A stretch of 64,000 nucleotides of DNA, taken from the NCBI RefSeq assembly GCF_001514495.1, contig NZ_BCNM01000001.1:558001-622000 (forward strand), written 5' to 3'. Shown piece after piece: positions 27,732 to 37,667 of the stretch. Each line of letters starts with the position of its first letter. Position 1 is the first letter of the stretch. This DNA comes from Paenibacillus pabuli NBRC 13638. GTDB taxonomy: Bacteria > Bacillota > Bacilli > Paenibacillales > Paenibacillaceae. The notes under the pieces are model-generated. The model did not search any database and was not told where the DNA came from. It saw nothing but the letters and a program-made list of their open reading frames with translations. Position numbers and translations under genes: made by a program.

Positions 27732-28703
27732 ATGACTCTGAGAACCACAATTTCGAATGGCAAAACAGTTGTTAAAGAAGGCAGGCGATCCGCTTTGAAG
27801 CTGGCCTTGTCCAAGAGCTGGAGGAGGCACTGGCAGCTTTACTTGCTGATTATTCCTCCCGTCGCATACTTTATCATTTTCAAGTATGTACCTATGGTTA
27901 ACGCAGTGCTCGCCTTCAAGGATTACAACGTGATCAAGGGAATCTGGGGAAGTCCGTGGGTAGGCACCAAATATTTTGAGCTGCTTTTCCAAAACCCCGC
28001 ATTTGCTACCCTGATCAAAAACACGCTGTACATTTCGTTCTACAGTCTAATCGTCGGTTTTCCGGTTCCTATCTTGCTGGCGCTGGCGCTGAACGAAGTG
28101 AAGAATGCCAAATTCAAGAAAACGGTACAGATGGTTACTTATGCACCTTACTTTATTTCTACGGTTGTCATGGTATCGATTATCATGATGTTTCTTTCTC
28201 CACGGCTCGGCATTGTTAACACGATTGCAGGCGCGCTGGGTTTTGAAGCCGTCAATTTCCTTGGAGAGCCCGGCCTCTTCCGGTCCATCTATGTATTTTC
28301 TGATGTCTGGCAGAGCATGGGATATTCGGCGGTCATCTATTTGGCAGCCCTATCGGGCATAGATCCTTCATTGTATGAGGCTGCCAAGGTTGATGGTGCT
28401 AACCGATTTCAGAAAATGGTCAACATCGATCTGCCCGGCCTGCTGCCGGCGGCAGTTATTATCCTGATCCTGAGCGTTGGAAATATTATGGCAGTCGGGT
28501 TCGAGAAAATCTATTTGTTACAAAACCCACTGAACCTGTCCGCTTCGGAAATCATCTCCACCTACGTGTACAAGATGGGATTGCTTAACGCCAATTACAG
28601 CTTTGCTACCGCTGTTGGCCTATTCAATTCACTTATTAACCTGATTCTGTTATTAACAGTCAACGCTGCCGCCAAGCGTCTGTCCAATACAAGCCTGTGG
28701 TAA
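27732..28703 (+). CDS. ABC transporter permease, LplB type
   Basis: A permease of about 323 aa. First TM LYLLIIPPVAYFIIFKYVPM, then FKDYNVIKGIWGSPWVG and EAA motif EAAKVDGANRFQKMVNIDLP, the hallmarks of LplB/YtcO-type subunits that import di- to oligosaccharides from plant polymers. The start is uncertain. ATG 27732 gives the usual length for this family but its G-run touches the codon; ATG 27663 would place the cre site inside the gene and has a weak ribosome binding site. No ATPase gene is present in the operon. Confidence 0.88.
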   Translation: MTLRTTISNGKTVVKEGRRSALKLALSKSWRRHWQLYLLIIPPVAYFIIFKYVPMVNAVLAFKDYNVIKGIWGSPWVGTKYFELLFQNPAFATLIKNTLYISFYSLIVGFPVPILLALALNEVKNAKFKKTVQMVTYAPYFISTVVMVSIIMMFLSPRLGIVNTIAGALGFEAVNFLGEPGLFRSIYVFSDVWQSMGYSAVIYLAALSGIDPSLYEAAKVDGANRFQKMVNIDLPGLLPAAVIILILSVGNIMAVGFEKIYLLQNPLNLSASEIISTYVYKMGLLNANYSFATAVGLFNSLINLILLLTVNAAAKRLSNTSLW

Positions 28704-28731
28704 ATGCGGCAAAAGGAAGGAGGTTCATACG

Positions 28732-29661
28732 ATGAGCAAGCTGTTATCCCAAGCCAACCGTTCGGCGGTTCATCAGAGGAGTACGATCAGAGAATCTTTT
28801 GCAGATCGTATGTTTATGGCTATCATCTACATTGTTCTGACGGTGGTCTTGATTGCTGTACTTTATCCGTTAATCTATATCGTAAGCTCTTCTTTGAGCA
28901 GTCCGGCAGCGGTTTCCTCCGGAAAAGTCTGGCTGTGGCCCATTGATTTGACACTGGACGGCTATAAATCGGTTTTGCGAAATGCTCAGGTTATCATGGG
29001 TTACGGTAATTCGTTATTTTATACCGTGATCGGAACACTGATTAGTGTAGCATTGACCATTATGATTGCTTATCCACTTTCCAAAAAAACCTTTGTTGGG
29101 CGCAGTCCTCTCATGATGTTCATTACGTTCACCATGCTTTTCTCCGGCGGATTGATCCCAACGTATCTCGTGGTCAAATCCATGGGACTGATCGATACTC
29201 GCTGGGCGCTATTGATCCCAAATGCCATTTGGGTGTGGCAAGTCATCATCGCACGCACCTTTTTTCAGAATTCAATCCCGGAAGAGCTGTCCGAGGCAGC
29301 TGATATTGACGGATGCAGCGATATCCGTTTCATTTTCAGCGTCATTCTGCCTCTGGCCAAACCCATCATTGCTGTTCTGTCGCTGATGTATGCCGTTGGA
29401 CAGTGGAACGCATATTTCGATGCCTTAATCTATTTAAAAACGCAATCGCTCTATCCGCTACAATTGATTCTCCGCAGCATTCTGATTCTGAGCAACAGCA
29501 CGGGAAATATCGATGCAGGAGAGATGGTGAAACAGCAGCAGATGGCCGAGTTGATGAAGTATTCTCTAATTGTGATGGCCAGCTTGCCTGTACTCGTCAT
29601 TTATCCATTTGTGCAGCGATATTTCGTTCAGGGCATGTTGATTGGCTCCGTCAAGGGCTAG
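28732..29661 (+). CDS. Carbohydrate ABC transporter permease, YtcP type
   Basis: A 309-aa partner permease. TM1 MFMAIIYIVLTVVLIAVLYPLIYIVSSSLS, the conserved GLIPTYLVVKSMGLID, EAA motif EAADIDGCSDIRFIFSVILP and the tail YPFVQRYFVQGMLIGSVKG, all typical of YtcP. GGAGG precedes the ATG by 8-9 nt. The gap to the upstream permease is 28 nt. Confidence 0.93.
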   Translation: MSKLLSQANRSAVHQRSTIRESFADRMFMAIIYIVLTVVLIAVLYPLIYIVSSSLSSPAAVSSGKVWLWPIDLTLDGYKSVLRNAQVIMGYGNSLFYTVIGTLISVALTIMIAYPLSKKTFVGRSPLMMFITFTMLFSGGLIPTYLVVKSMGLIDTRWALLIPNAIWVWQVIIARTFFQNSIPEELSEAADIDGCSDIRFIFSVILPLAKPIIAVLSLMYAVGQWNAYFDALIYLKTQSLYPLQLILRSILILSNSTGNIDAGEMVKQQQMAELMKYSLIVMASLPVLVIYPFVQRYFVQGMLIGSVKG

Positions 29662-29695
29662 TTCACGACAATCATTCATAAGGGAGAGGGTCTAT

Positions 29696-31333
29696 TTGAG
29701 AAAAACAGGATCATTCGTACTTGCTTGTATACTGCTTCTGTCACTGGCACTGGCAGGGTGTTCATCCAGCGGGGAAAAGGGAGAGGGGGCTTCATCCGGT
29801 GACAACGCGTCCATTAACGTGTTCGCTCATCAAAGCTCGGATACCAACCTTCAAACGAACAAGTTTACGAAAAAAATGGAAGAGAAGTTCAATATTAAGA
29901 TCAACTGGACGACTGTTCCTTTTGACGGTGCAGCTGAAAAAAGACAGATTTCACTGGCTTCGGGTGACTACCCTGACCTGTATTTGCTCATTCCATGGGT
30001 GGACCGTTTTTCTCAAACAGACCTGTTGAAATTTGGCCAGCAAGGTGTCATTGTACCGCTCAATGATCTGATTGACCAATATGCGCCGAATATCAAAAAG
30101 GTACTGGACAGCAGTGAGTACTATAAAGCAATGAATACTGCGCCCGACGGCAATATTTACGGTCTGACGGGCTTGAATGAATGTTTCCACTGTTCCTATC
30201 CGAACAAGATGTGGATGAATACCAAGTGGCTGAAGCAGCTCGGCTTATCCGAGCCCACAACGACAGAGGAATTTAAGGAAGTGCTGAAAGCATTCAAAAC
30301 AAAGGACCCGAACGGCAACGGTAAAGCGGATGAAGTCCCGCTTAGCGGATCCATTGAAAATTTTGGAGTGCACATCATTCCGTACTTGATGAACGGGTTC
30401 ATCTACGACGATGACAGAACCTATCTCATTGTAAAGGATGGCCGGGTTGAGACGGCTGCGAGCAAACCGGAGTGGAAGGAAGGACTTGCCTATATCAAGT
30501 CGCTGTACGATGAAGGTTTGATTGACCCGGGTGCTTTCACGCAGAATGTCGGGGCCTTCAAAAAGATAGGAGATAACGCTGAAGCGCAGCTTCTTGGCGC
30601 AGGTGCGGCGATGCATCCGTCTCTTTTTGTTAACACTGCCGAGGACTCTCCTTATGGGAAAGATTATAATCCGATCCCTCCGTTGAAAGGGCCGCATGCC
30701 AATTATGCGACTTATAACTATCCGATTGACCCAGGTGCTTCTTTTGTACTGACCAACAAAGCAAGCGAAGAAACGCAGATTACAGCCATAAAAATGCTGG
30801 ATTATCTCTACACAGAGGAAGGTGCCATGAACGCCTATCTGGGTGAGGAGGGCACAAGCTGGCGCAAGCCGCAAGAGGGTGAAGTGGCTCTGAATGAACA
30901 GGTGCAGCCACTCTACAAAGCAATTCCGCTCCCAACAGGAGCGGAGCCGCGCAATGACAGCTGGGGTGCGCTCAGTCAGTACAATCATCACAGGGCATAC
31001 CGTGATTCCGAAGTTCAGGGCAAGGACATTTACGCAAGTGACGGAGGTGAGCGCCGACTTTATGAGGCAACATTGTTGATGGAAGGCAAAGAACCTGATA
31101 AAATTTTTCCGCATTGGGCACTGTGGGTGGACCCGGCAAACGCCGATGAAACAAGCATGATGCAGACGAATCTCAAGGATTATATCGACCAGAATGCCCT
31201 GCAATTCATTACTGGGGCGAAGAGTCTGGATAAGGATTGGGATGAGTACGTGAAAGGGCTGGAGGGCCTGAACATCAAACGTTACCTGGAAATAATGCAG
31301 TCCTCATATGATTCTTCATCCATTTCCAAGTAA
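29696..31333 (+). CDS. ABC transporter substrate-binding lipoprotein, LipO/YtcQ type
   Basis: A 545-aa lipoprotein. The start is TTG at 29696 with AAGGGAGAGGG upstream; it gives the signal LRKTGSFVLACILLLSLALAGC with lipobox LAGC. The large size, ASINVFAHQSSDTN, DPNGNGKADEVPL and the C-terminal FPHWALWVDP are usual for partners of LplB/YtcP permeases. It binds the oligosaccharide on the outside. The downstream GH127 enzyme suggests arabinose-bearing oligomers. Confidence 0.9.
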   Translation: MRKTGSFVLACILLLSLALAGCSSSGEKGEGASSGDNASINVFAHQSSDTNLQTNKFTKKMEEKFNIKINWTTVPFDGAAEKRQISLASGDYPDLYLLIPWVDRFSQTDLLKFGQQGVIVPLNDLIDQYAPNIKKVLDSSEYYKAMNTAPDGNIYGLTGLNECFHCSYPNKMWMNTKWLKQLGLSEPTTTEEFKEVLKAFKTKDPNGNGKADEVPLSGSIENFGVHIIPYLMNGFIYDDDRTYLIVKDGRVETAASKPEWKEGLAYIKSLYDEGLIDPGAFTQNVGAFKKIGDNAEAQLLGAGAAMHPSLFVNTAEDSPYGKDYNPIPPLKGPHANYATYNYPIDPGASFVLTNKASEETQITAIKMLDYLYTEEGAMNAYLGEEGTSWRKPQEGEVALNEQVQPLYKAIPLPTGAEPRNDSWGALSQYNHHRAYRDSEVQGKDIYASDGGERRLYEATLLMEGKEPDKIFPHWALWVDPANADETSMMQTNLKDYIDQNALQFITGAKSLDKDWDEYVKGLEGLNIKRYLEIMQSSYDSSSISK

Positions 31334-31399
31334 GAAAAACAGACCTGATTTTAGTTGTGTCCTACTCATGTATCTTTAGTGGACAGGAGGTATCCGGTA

Positions 31400-33250
31400 T
31401 TGTTTGTGAACTTTGGCCTGAATGAGGTGGAGTTGAAGGATGATGACTTCGCCTCCCGAAGGCAACTCGTCAAATCATACATGACTTCATTTGATATTAA
31501 CCGGCTTATGCACACATTCAGACTTAATGCCGGGGCGGCTTCTTATGCCGAGCCGTTGGGAGGCTGGGAAGCTGAGGATTGTGCCCTGAGAGGACACTTT
31601 GTGGGACATTTCCTGTCTGCTTGCGCCAAGTTTGCCTTTGCTGATCAGGATCAGTCACTTAAAGTTAAAGCTAACGAGATCGTGAACATCCTTGAATCAT
31701 GTACCAAGCCAAACGGATATTTAAGCGCATTCGGAGAGGAAGAGCTGGATCGGCTGGAAACCGAGGAAAACCGAAAGGTGTGGGCACCTTATTATACACT
31801 GCACAAAATTATGCAGGGACTTATCGATTCTCATGTGTACCTCTGTAATCAAAAGGCATTGAAGCTTGCTGTGAACCTGGCACATTATATTCATGGCCGG
31901 TTCACGAAGCTTTCCTTCTGGAAGATTGACGGTATCCTGCGTTGTACCAGGGTGAATCCGATGAATGAATTTGGAGGCATGGGAGACGCGTTGTACTCGC
32001 TATATGAGCTTACGGACGATCCCGAATTGCTTGAACTGGCGAGCCTGTTCGACAGGGATTACTTTTTAGCTCCTCTGGCAGACGGTCAGGATGTGCTTGA
32101 AAACCTACATGCCAACGCTCATCTACCGATGGTTATCTCAGCCTTGCATCGGCATGAAATTACCAACGAGGAAAAATATAAAACAGCAGTGTTGTATTTT
32201 TACGACTTTGTGCAAGGTAGGACGTTTGCGAACGGTAACAGCAGTTCGAAGGCCACTGCTTATATCGAAGGCGGTGTCTCCGAAAAATCGGAGCATTGGG
32301 GAGGATACGAAAGGCTCGAGGATGCATTGACAGGCGGTGAAAGCGAGAGTTGCTGTGCGCATAATACAGAGCGAATATTGGAAAGACTGGTGGGGTTAAC
32401 TGGGAAGGTTGAGTATTTGGACCATTTGGAGCAGTTAAAATACAATGCTATTTTGAACAGTGCAAGCTGTAAAACAGGACTTTCACAATACCATCAGCCA
32501 ATGGGAAGTGGGGCATCCAAAAGGTTTAGCTCTCCCTACAACGATTTCTGGTGTTGCACCGCGAGCGGAGTGGAAGCTATGAGCGAGCTGCAAAGGAACA
32601 TCTGGTTCAGAAGTGAAAACACGCTGCTGCTGAATGCATTCATCTCTTCAACAGTTGTGTGGGATGAACATCAAGCTCGAATTAGGCAGTATACAGATTT
32701 TCCCGACAGACCTACATCAACCCTTCAGTTTGAGATGGCCCAACCTGCGACATTTGCATTGCTTTTGAAGGAAAAGGCTGTCAAGTCGATTAAAATCAAC
32801 TCTGTTGCGTTAGATGTTCAAAAAGAAAATGGGTACATCGTCATTCAACGCGAATTCCATGACGGAGATACTCTTGATATTGAAATAGAAGTATCTTTGC
32901 ATTTGGTTCCGCTCCAAGGCTCAAATAGCGTGGCAGCCGTGATGTATGGTACTATCCTGCTCGCACAATTGGGTCAGGCCATACTGCCAAGTGGCATATC
33001 AGAGCATCATATTATTGAGAGAATGAGCAGACTGCCCCAGCAAAAACTGGCATTCGCCATAGAGGATCAAGAAGGGCAACCAGTGGAATTCAAGCCACTG
33101 TTCCGTATTGAAGAGGAAACATATTCGGTCTATGTCAATTGGGGGGATAAACCGGCTGCGGACCAGCGCTTCTCGGTGGCCCAAGTGGGCATTGCGGCAT
33201 ATAAGGAAGATACGACCAACGTTCATAGGGAAAGCACAGCGTTCTCTTGA
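31400..33250 (+). CDS. GH127 beta-L-arabinofuranosidase (DUF1680 family)
   Basis: A 616-aa cytoplasmic enzyme of the HypBA1 family. The zinc/thiolate active site is clear: ESCC near residue 330 (Glu and first Cys ligand) and FWCC near residue 392 (nucleophile Cys and zinc-binding Cys), matching Glu338, Cys340, Cys417 and Cys418 of the Bifidobacterium enzyme. (Alpha/alpha)6 barrel features such as GHFVGHFLSACAKF and YYTLHKIMQGL are present. It should release L-arabinofuranose from imported arabino-oligosaccharides. I chose TTG 31400 because AGGAGG lies 9 nt upstream; the ATG at 31355 lacks a ribosome binding site. Confidence 0.88.
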   Translation: MFVNFGLNEVELKDDDFASRRQLVKSYMTSFDINRLMHTFRLNAGAASYAEPLGGWEAEDCALRGHFVGHFLSACAKFAFADQDQSLKVKANEIVNILESCTKPNGYLSAFGEEELDRLETEENRKVWAPYYTLHKIMQGLIDSHVYLCNQKALKLAVNLAHYIHGRFTKLSFWKIDGILRCTRVNPMNEFGGMGDALYSLYELTDDPELLELASLFDRDYFLAPLADGQDVLENLHANAHLPMVISALHRHEITNEEKYKTAVLYFYDFVQGRTFANGNSSSKATAYIEGGVSEKSEHWGGYERLEDALTGGESESCCAHNTERILERLVGLTGKVEYLDHLEQLKYNAILNSASCKTGLSQYHQPMGSGASKRFSSPYNDFWCCTASGVEAMSELQRNIWFRSENTLLLNAFISSTVVWDEHQARIRQYTDFPDRPTSTLQFEMAQPATFALLLKEKAVKSIKINSVALDVQKENGYIVIQREFHDGDTLDIEIEVSLHLVPLQGSNSVAAVMYGTILLAQLGQAILPSGISEHHIIERMSRLPQQKLAFAIEDQEGQPVEFKPLFRIEEETYSVYVNWGDKPAADQRFSVAQVGIAAYKEDTTNVHRESTAFS

Positions 33251-33288
33251 TGAAACACAAGATTGACAGGCTGCATAAATTTCTAATT

Positions 33289-33336
33289 AAAAATGGTCCC
33301 GATTCGCAGGCAGTTATGCGAACCGGGACCATTTTA
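33289..33336. terminator. Terminator after GH127
   Basis: AAAATGGTCCCGATTCGCA paired with TGCGAACCGGGACCATTTT (one mismatch) around an 8-nt loop. A-run on one side and T-run on the other make it potentially bidirectional. Confidence 0.75.
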
Positions 33337-33403
33337 ATGATGTATTTGCCACTAGCCAAATGAATTGTATGCAGAAGCTGCAAAGCGTAGAAAGGAGATG
33401 TCA

Positions 33404-33493
33404 TTGAAAGGGGAAATCTGGTATTATCGCCAGTTGCATTCCTACATTCCCGTCTTTTTCATTGCAATTCAATATAACCACTGCCCTCGGTAA
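33404..33493 (+). pseudogene. Possible remnant of an AraC-type membrane sensor (N-terminus)
   Basis: AAAGGAGATG precedes a TTG at 33404 that opens only 29 codons. The peptide contains EIWYYRQLHSYIPVFFIAI, which resembles the first membrane segment of the large Paenibacillus AraC sensors (compare the protein starting at 25228). It then stops at 33491. It looks like the start of a deleted sensor gene between GH127 and Rex. The similarity is by eye only. Confidence 0.35.
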
Positions 33494-33602
33494 TGTTTGC
33501 AAGCTGAAATCCCTTACACCTTTGGCCTGTTTACATTTTGCTCATCCGGTTTCTGTAATTCCCAAATAAAATGAACATGAACTCCCCCTTGCTTACCACA
33601 TA

Positions 33603-34745
33603 TTAATAGATGCGATAATTGCCACTCAAAGCCAGCAAACTGAAGAAGTACAGACAGTTGTCATAGTATCGGCGCTCACCCTGGCGGAGTGGGGTGTTCC
33701 AAAACTGCTGCACAAACTGGCTGGCATGTGGACCGTCCGCGGCCAGAGAAGCCATGGCATTGGTTGCGAGAAGTCCAACGGGATGCAGCGATGGTTCGTC
33801 GAAAGGTTCACCCTCGATCGTGTAACGACGATAATCGGATACCTCAATGTCACTGAAAAATGCCTGTATCCGATTAGACTGCTCTACTTGCCAACGATCC
33901 TTGCCGAACCATTCCCAATCAAGGGCTATGTTGGCCGCAACCCGGTAAGCATCACTGTAGAAATGTCCAAAATCTCCATGAGGCTGAGGCGGTGCGGGTG
34001 TTCCGTCAAAAAGGGCATACTCAGGCGAAAGTCCGGTTACCGGGTGACATGCTTTGTGCAGATAAGACCGGCTTTCTGCCGCAGCCTCTCTCCAGAAGGC
34101 TTGATCACCCTTATTTGCATATTCTGCGAACAGTTCGTAGAAATGAGGCAGATGATAGGAAGGATCACTAAACGGTGATTCCGGTATAAATTTGATTAAT
34201 TTGGTTTCGGGGTCCCACATCGGATCACCCTCGCCGTTTTCACCTTGGTGCACACAGGCGTGCAGTATTTTTCTCGCTTGCTCTGCATAATCGTATGGCG
34301 CGGGTCCATCCCCCCATCGGTTGGAGGCAAAGAAGAGGGCCATGGCAAAAAATTCTTCCCCGTCTGGAGCAGGACCCTGCGAGATCCGCGTTCCGTCAGG
34401 TTTGCAGTGCCATGCAAAATAGTCCTTATATCGGCCATCAGTATGCTGCATAAATGTTTTGGAGAAATTCCAGAGTCGATCGAATTCTTCTTTTTTGTCC
34501 ATTTGCACAGCCATCATCATGCCATAGGACATGCCTTCCGAGCGAACATCGAGATTGCCGGTATCCAGGAGATATCCTTTGTCTTCGCCCATGGGGTAAT
34601 ATATTCGCGTATTGGGGTCGCCGTAGAACAATTCGGTCCAAGTATCCTCAATTCTCGCTTCAATCTCTTCGTCGGTGCAGCCATTTTCCAAAAACAGATT
34701 TCTGTATTCAGAAGTTTTGTAAGCGCCTTCAAATATGTGTGACAA
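33603..34745 (-). CDS. rex: Reducing-end xylose-releasing exo-oligoxylanase (GH8, Rex)
   Basis: A 380-aa cytoplasmic GH8 enzyme that removes the reducing-end xylose from xylo-oligosaccharides. It is strikingly like Bacillus halodurans Rex: GNLDVRSEGMSYGMMMAVQ contains the general acid Glu, which falls at residue 70 with my start, the same number as in that enzyme. The catalytic Asp is in GHFYSDAYRVAAN and the essential His in SLHPVGL. PAPDGEEFFAMALFFASNRW is another family block. I chose TTG at 34745 behind AAGGAGGAG; the longer ATG frame (34805) has no ribosome binding site. It stands alone on the minus strand. Confidence 0.93.
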   Translation of the reverse strand: MSHIFEGAYKTSEYRNLFLENGCTDEEIEARIEDTWTELFYGDPNTRIYYPMGEDKGYLLDTGNLDVRSEGMSYGMMMAVQMDKKEEFDRLWNFSKTFMQHTDGRYKDYFAWHCKPDGTRISQGPAPDGEEFFAMALFFASNRWGDGPAPYDYAEQARKILHACVHQGENGEGDPMWDPETKLIKFIPESPFSDPSYHLPHFYELFAEYANKGDQAFWREAAAESRSYLHKACHPVTGLSPEYALFDGTPAPPQPHGDFGHFYSDAYRVAANIALDWEWFGKDRWQVEQSNRIQAFFSDIEVSDYRRYTIEGEPFDEPSLHPVGLLATNAMASLAADGPHASQFVQQFWNTPLRQGERRYYDNCLYFFSLLALSGNYRIY

Positions 34746-34779
34746 ATTCTTCTCCTCCTTAGTCGATCGTACTCTGTAA

Positions 34780-34788
34780 ATTATAGCA
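34780..34788 (-). promoter_or_regulatory. Extended -10 promoter of rex
   Basis: On the minus strand TGCTATAAT is a perfect extended -10 box, 35 nt before the TTG start. The -35 is weak, as usual for this promoter type. Confidence 0.5.
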
Positions 34789-34955
34789 CGAGAGTCAGTG
34801 ATCAAATTAAAGCCTTATCCCGAAAAATTATAGTATATCCGCCTGAACGATTGGCCTGAAGAAAAATATGCGTAATAATCTAGTGGTGTCATATCGAAAT
34901 AAATTTAATCTTACCTGTTGGATCTATATATGTTCAACTAAACATTTACACAATA

Positions 34956-35079
34956 ACGGAGAGGACAGAAATAACCTGAAGAAGCGGAGCGTGCGCCTTT
35001 ATCCCCGGATTTGCCCTTTTCGAAAAGGAATCAAAGAAATCTGGGGATAACAGCGATCGGAAGGTTGTTCTGTCATCGG
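34956..35079. repeat. Long palindromic intergenic element (candidate dispersed repeat or structured RNA)
   Basis: Three nested inverted repeats occupy this otherwise non-coding stretch. Outer arms GACAGAA..ACCT (34964-34977) and AGGTTGTTCTGTC (35062-35074), a middle stem TTATCCCCGGATTT / AAATCTGGGGATAA (34999-35012 with 35037-35050), and an inner perfect palindrome CCTTTTCGAAAAGG (35015-35028). CGGAG flanks both sides. I recall similar elements scattered between genes in Paenibacillus genomes, unverified. No second copy is present in this window. The remaining space between rex and GH95 shows nothing else convincing. Confidence 0.5.
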
Positions 35080-35227
35080 AGTACCAGTGTAAATACTCAT
35101 TAGTTGACTTATATACAGGTCATGAAAGAGTACTGATCTGCTGGAATACGTCATTTTCTTTCCTCATTTGGATGTTAAAATTAGATCAAACTCTTACAAA
35201 TTTCGTCGAATATATTGGAGGTACACT

Positions 35228-37474
35228 ATGAAAGAATCGATTCAAAGAGATCATCGATTATGGTACAGCAAACCTGCGAAGGTGTGGAACGAGGCTTTGC
35301 CAATCGGCAATGGTCGTCTCGGTGCAATGATATTTGGAGGGGTAACTGAGGAACGCTTGCAGTTGAACGAGGACTCGATGTGGTATGGAGGGCCCCGTGA
35401 TCGTAATAACGAAGATGCACTGCCTAATCTGCCGCATATCCGCAAGTTAATTACGGAAGGAAAACTTCGCGAGGCTGAAGAGCTTGCGTCCATGACGATG
35501 GCAGGGCTTCCGGAAGCGCAGCGACATTACCTGCCACTTGGCGAACTGCAGTTATCATTCGGCCATCCTGAGGGTCCTGTCGAGGACTATGTCAGGGAGC
35601 TTGATTTGGACCGAGGTGTCTCCAGAGTGAGCTACCGAATCAATAAAATCCGTTATACACGTGAATTGTTTGCCAGCCATCCCGATCAAGCGATCATCTT
35701 ACGAATTTCTGCAGATCAGAAAAATGCAGTATCGATGAAAGCCCGATTTAATCGACAAAATTGGAGGTATTTGGAGAAAACCAAGAAGTGGGAGCAGAGC
35801 GGACTCATTATGCTTGGTGAATGCGGCGGTAAAGACGGTAATTCCTTTGCTGCTGTTATGAAAGCGATACCAAATGAAGGTGCCTGTCGGCTCCTTGGCG
35901 AGTACCTGTTGGTGGAGAACGCAAGCTCGGTCACGCTGATACTTGCAGCAGGAACGACTTTCCGCCAGGAAGATCCGGAATTACACAGTAAACTTCACGT
36001 GGAAGAACTTAGCCAGACTCCTTATGATACGCTGCTTGCACGGCATACATCAGATTATGGTGAACTGTACAACAGGGTTGCATTGAATCTGACCAAAAGG
36101 TCTAATCGCAATGATCTTCCGACGGATGAGCGATTAGAACAGTTCCAAAAGGGAGCAGATGATCCTGGGTTGATTGAAACCTATTTTCAGTTTGGCCGCT
36201 ATTTACTCATTTCCTCCAGCCGGCCAGGGTCTTTGCCTGCCAATCTTCAAGGCATATGGAATGACAGTTTTACACCGCCATGGGACAGTAAATTCACCAT
36301 TAATATTAACGCACAAATGAATTACTGGCTGGCCGAAAACTGTAATCTTTCCGAGTGTCACGAGCCATTGTTCGATCTGATTGAGAGAATGCGGGAGCCG
36401 GGTCGAATTACGGCCCGGGTTATGTATAATTGCCGAGGTTTTACGGCGCATCACAATACGGACATATGGGCGGACACAGCGCCTCAGGATACCTACCTTC
36501 CAGCTTCCTTTTGGCCGATGGGTGCTGCTTGGTTATGTTTGCATCTATGGGAGCATTATCGCTATAGTCAGGATCGCCTATTTTTGGAACAGGCTTATGA
36601 AACCATGAAGGAATCTGCCCAATTTCTCCTGGACTATCTGATCGAGGATGCTGAGGGGCGCCTGATTACCTGTCCATCCGTCTCTCCAGAGAACAGCTAC
36701 AAGCTGCCAAGTGGCGAGACGGGGGTGCTTTGCACAGGTGCATCGATGGATTTTCAGATCATAGAAGCTCTGTTTACGGCTTGCATCCGCAGCGCCGAAT
36801 TGATCGGCAGAGACCATTCATTTAGGAAAGAACTAGCAGCTGCCCTGGAACGAATCCCGAAGCCGCAAATCGGCAAACTCGGGCAAATTCAGGAATGGAT
36901 GGAGGATTATGAAGAAGTGGAACCGGGACACCGCCATATCTCGCATCTGTTCGGGCTGTACCCTGGAGAACTGTTCACTCCAGAACATACGCCGGAACTC
37001 GCGAAGGCTGCTCGTACCACGCTGGAACGCAGGCTGGACAATGGCGGGGGACACACGGGCTGGAGCCGGGCCTGGATCATTCACTTCTGGGCAAGGCTTC
37101 AGGATGGGCAGAAGGCTTATGAAAATGTCAGGTCTCTCTTGGAGCACTCCACGTTGCCCAATCTGTTTGACAATCATCCACCGTTTCAGATTGACGGTAA
37201 CTTTGGTGGATCATCGGGAATTGCCGAGATATTAATGCAGAGTCACACCGACGTGATCCGGCTTCTGCCTGCCTTACCTTCCAGCTGGTCTGACGGGAGT
37301 GTTGCAGGGCTCAGGGCCCGAGGCGGCTACACCCTTGACTTCTCCTGGAGGATGGGCAAAGTGACTGAAGTCACCGTAAAAAGTACCACTGCTGGACTTT
37401 GTCAGTTGGAAGGCCCTGGGCTTGCTTATGTTTCCTTCAATACAGAACCTGGACAATCGTATACGTTTGCTTAA
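35228..37474 (+). CDS. GH95 alpha-L-fucosidase/alpha-L-galactosidase family enzyme
   Basis: A 748-aa cytoplasmic protein. The N-terminal GH95 beta domain begins [26 protein letters not shown], followed by the (alpha/alpha)6 barrel. [12 protein letters not shown] carries the two catalytic-network Asn residues known from the Bifidobacterium AfcA enzyme, and GHTGWSRAW and [13 protein letters not shown] are family blocks. GH95 enzymes remove L-fucose or L-galactose; in a xylan locus, L-galactose side chains or fucosylated hemicellulose are plausible. The ATG at 35228 has GGAGG 6 nt upstream; the 35168 frame start lacks one. Confidence 0.9.
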   Translation: MKESIQRDHRLWYSKPAKVWNEALPIGNGRLGAMIFGGVTEERLQLNEDSMWYGGPRDRNNEDALPNLPHIRKLITEGKLREAEELASMTMAGLPEAQRHYLPLGELQLSFGHPEGPVEDYVRELDLDRGVSRVSYRINKIRYTRELFASHPDQAIILRISADQKNAVSMKARFNRQNWRYLEKTKKWEQSGLIMLGECGGKDGNSFAAVMKAIPNEGACRLLGEYLLVENASSVTLILAAGTTFRQEDPELHSKLHVEELSQTPYDTLLARHTSDYGELYNRVALNLTKRSNRNDLPTDERLEQFQKGADDPGLIETYFQFGRYLLISSSRPGSLPANLQGIWNDSFTPPWDSKFTININAQMNYWLAENCNLSECHEPLFDLIERMREPGRITARVMYNCRGFTAHHNTDIWADTAPQDTYLPASFWPMGAAWLCLHLWEHYRYSQDRLFLEQAYETMKESAQFLLDYLIEDAEGRLITCPSVSPENSYKLPSGETGVLCTGASMDFQIIEALFTACIRSAELIGRDHSFRKELAAALERIPKPQIGKLGQIQEWMEDYEEVEPGHRHISHLFGLYPGELFTPEHTPELAKAARTTLERRLDNGGGHTGWSRAWIIHFWARLQDGQKAYENVRSLLEHSTLPNLFDNHPPFQIDGNFGGSSGIAEILMQSHTDVIRLLPALPSSWSDGSVAGLRARGGYTLDFSWRMGKVTEVTVKSTTAGLCQLEGPGLAYVSFNTEPGQSYTFA

Positions 37475-37667
37475 AACAAATTCCGTTCAACCTGTTGTCA
37501 CGAGACCAATGATCAGATGATATATAACTATACTTTGTCGGGTAATGACATAGCATTTGTCAGGTTGTTGACTTCAACTGTCAGCGTTACACTTTGACTA
37601 GCCATATAAAATTCCACATGAGTATACAACGTGACTCTTATATTTATCGGGGAAAGGATGTTTTTCA

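Noticed and set aside
30245..31204. 319-codon minus-strand frame
   Set aside because: Antisense to the substrate-binding lipoprotein gene, whose family membership is clear.
34868..35050. 60-codon frame between rex and GH95
   Set aside because: It runs through the palindromic element and has no ribosome binding site or recognisable sequence.
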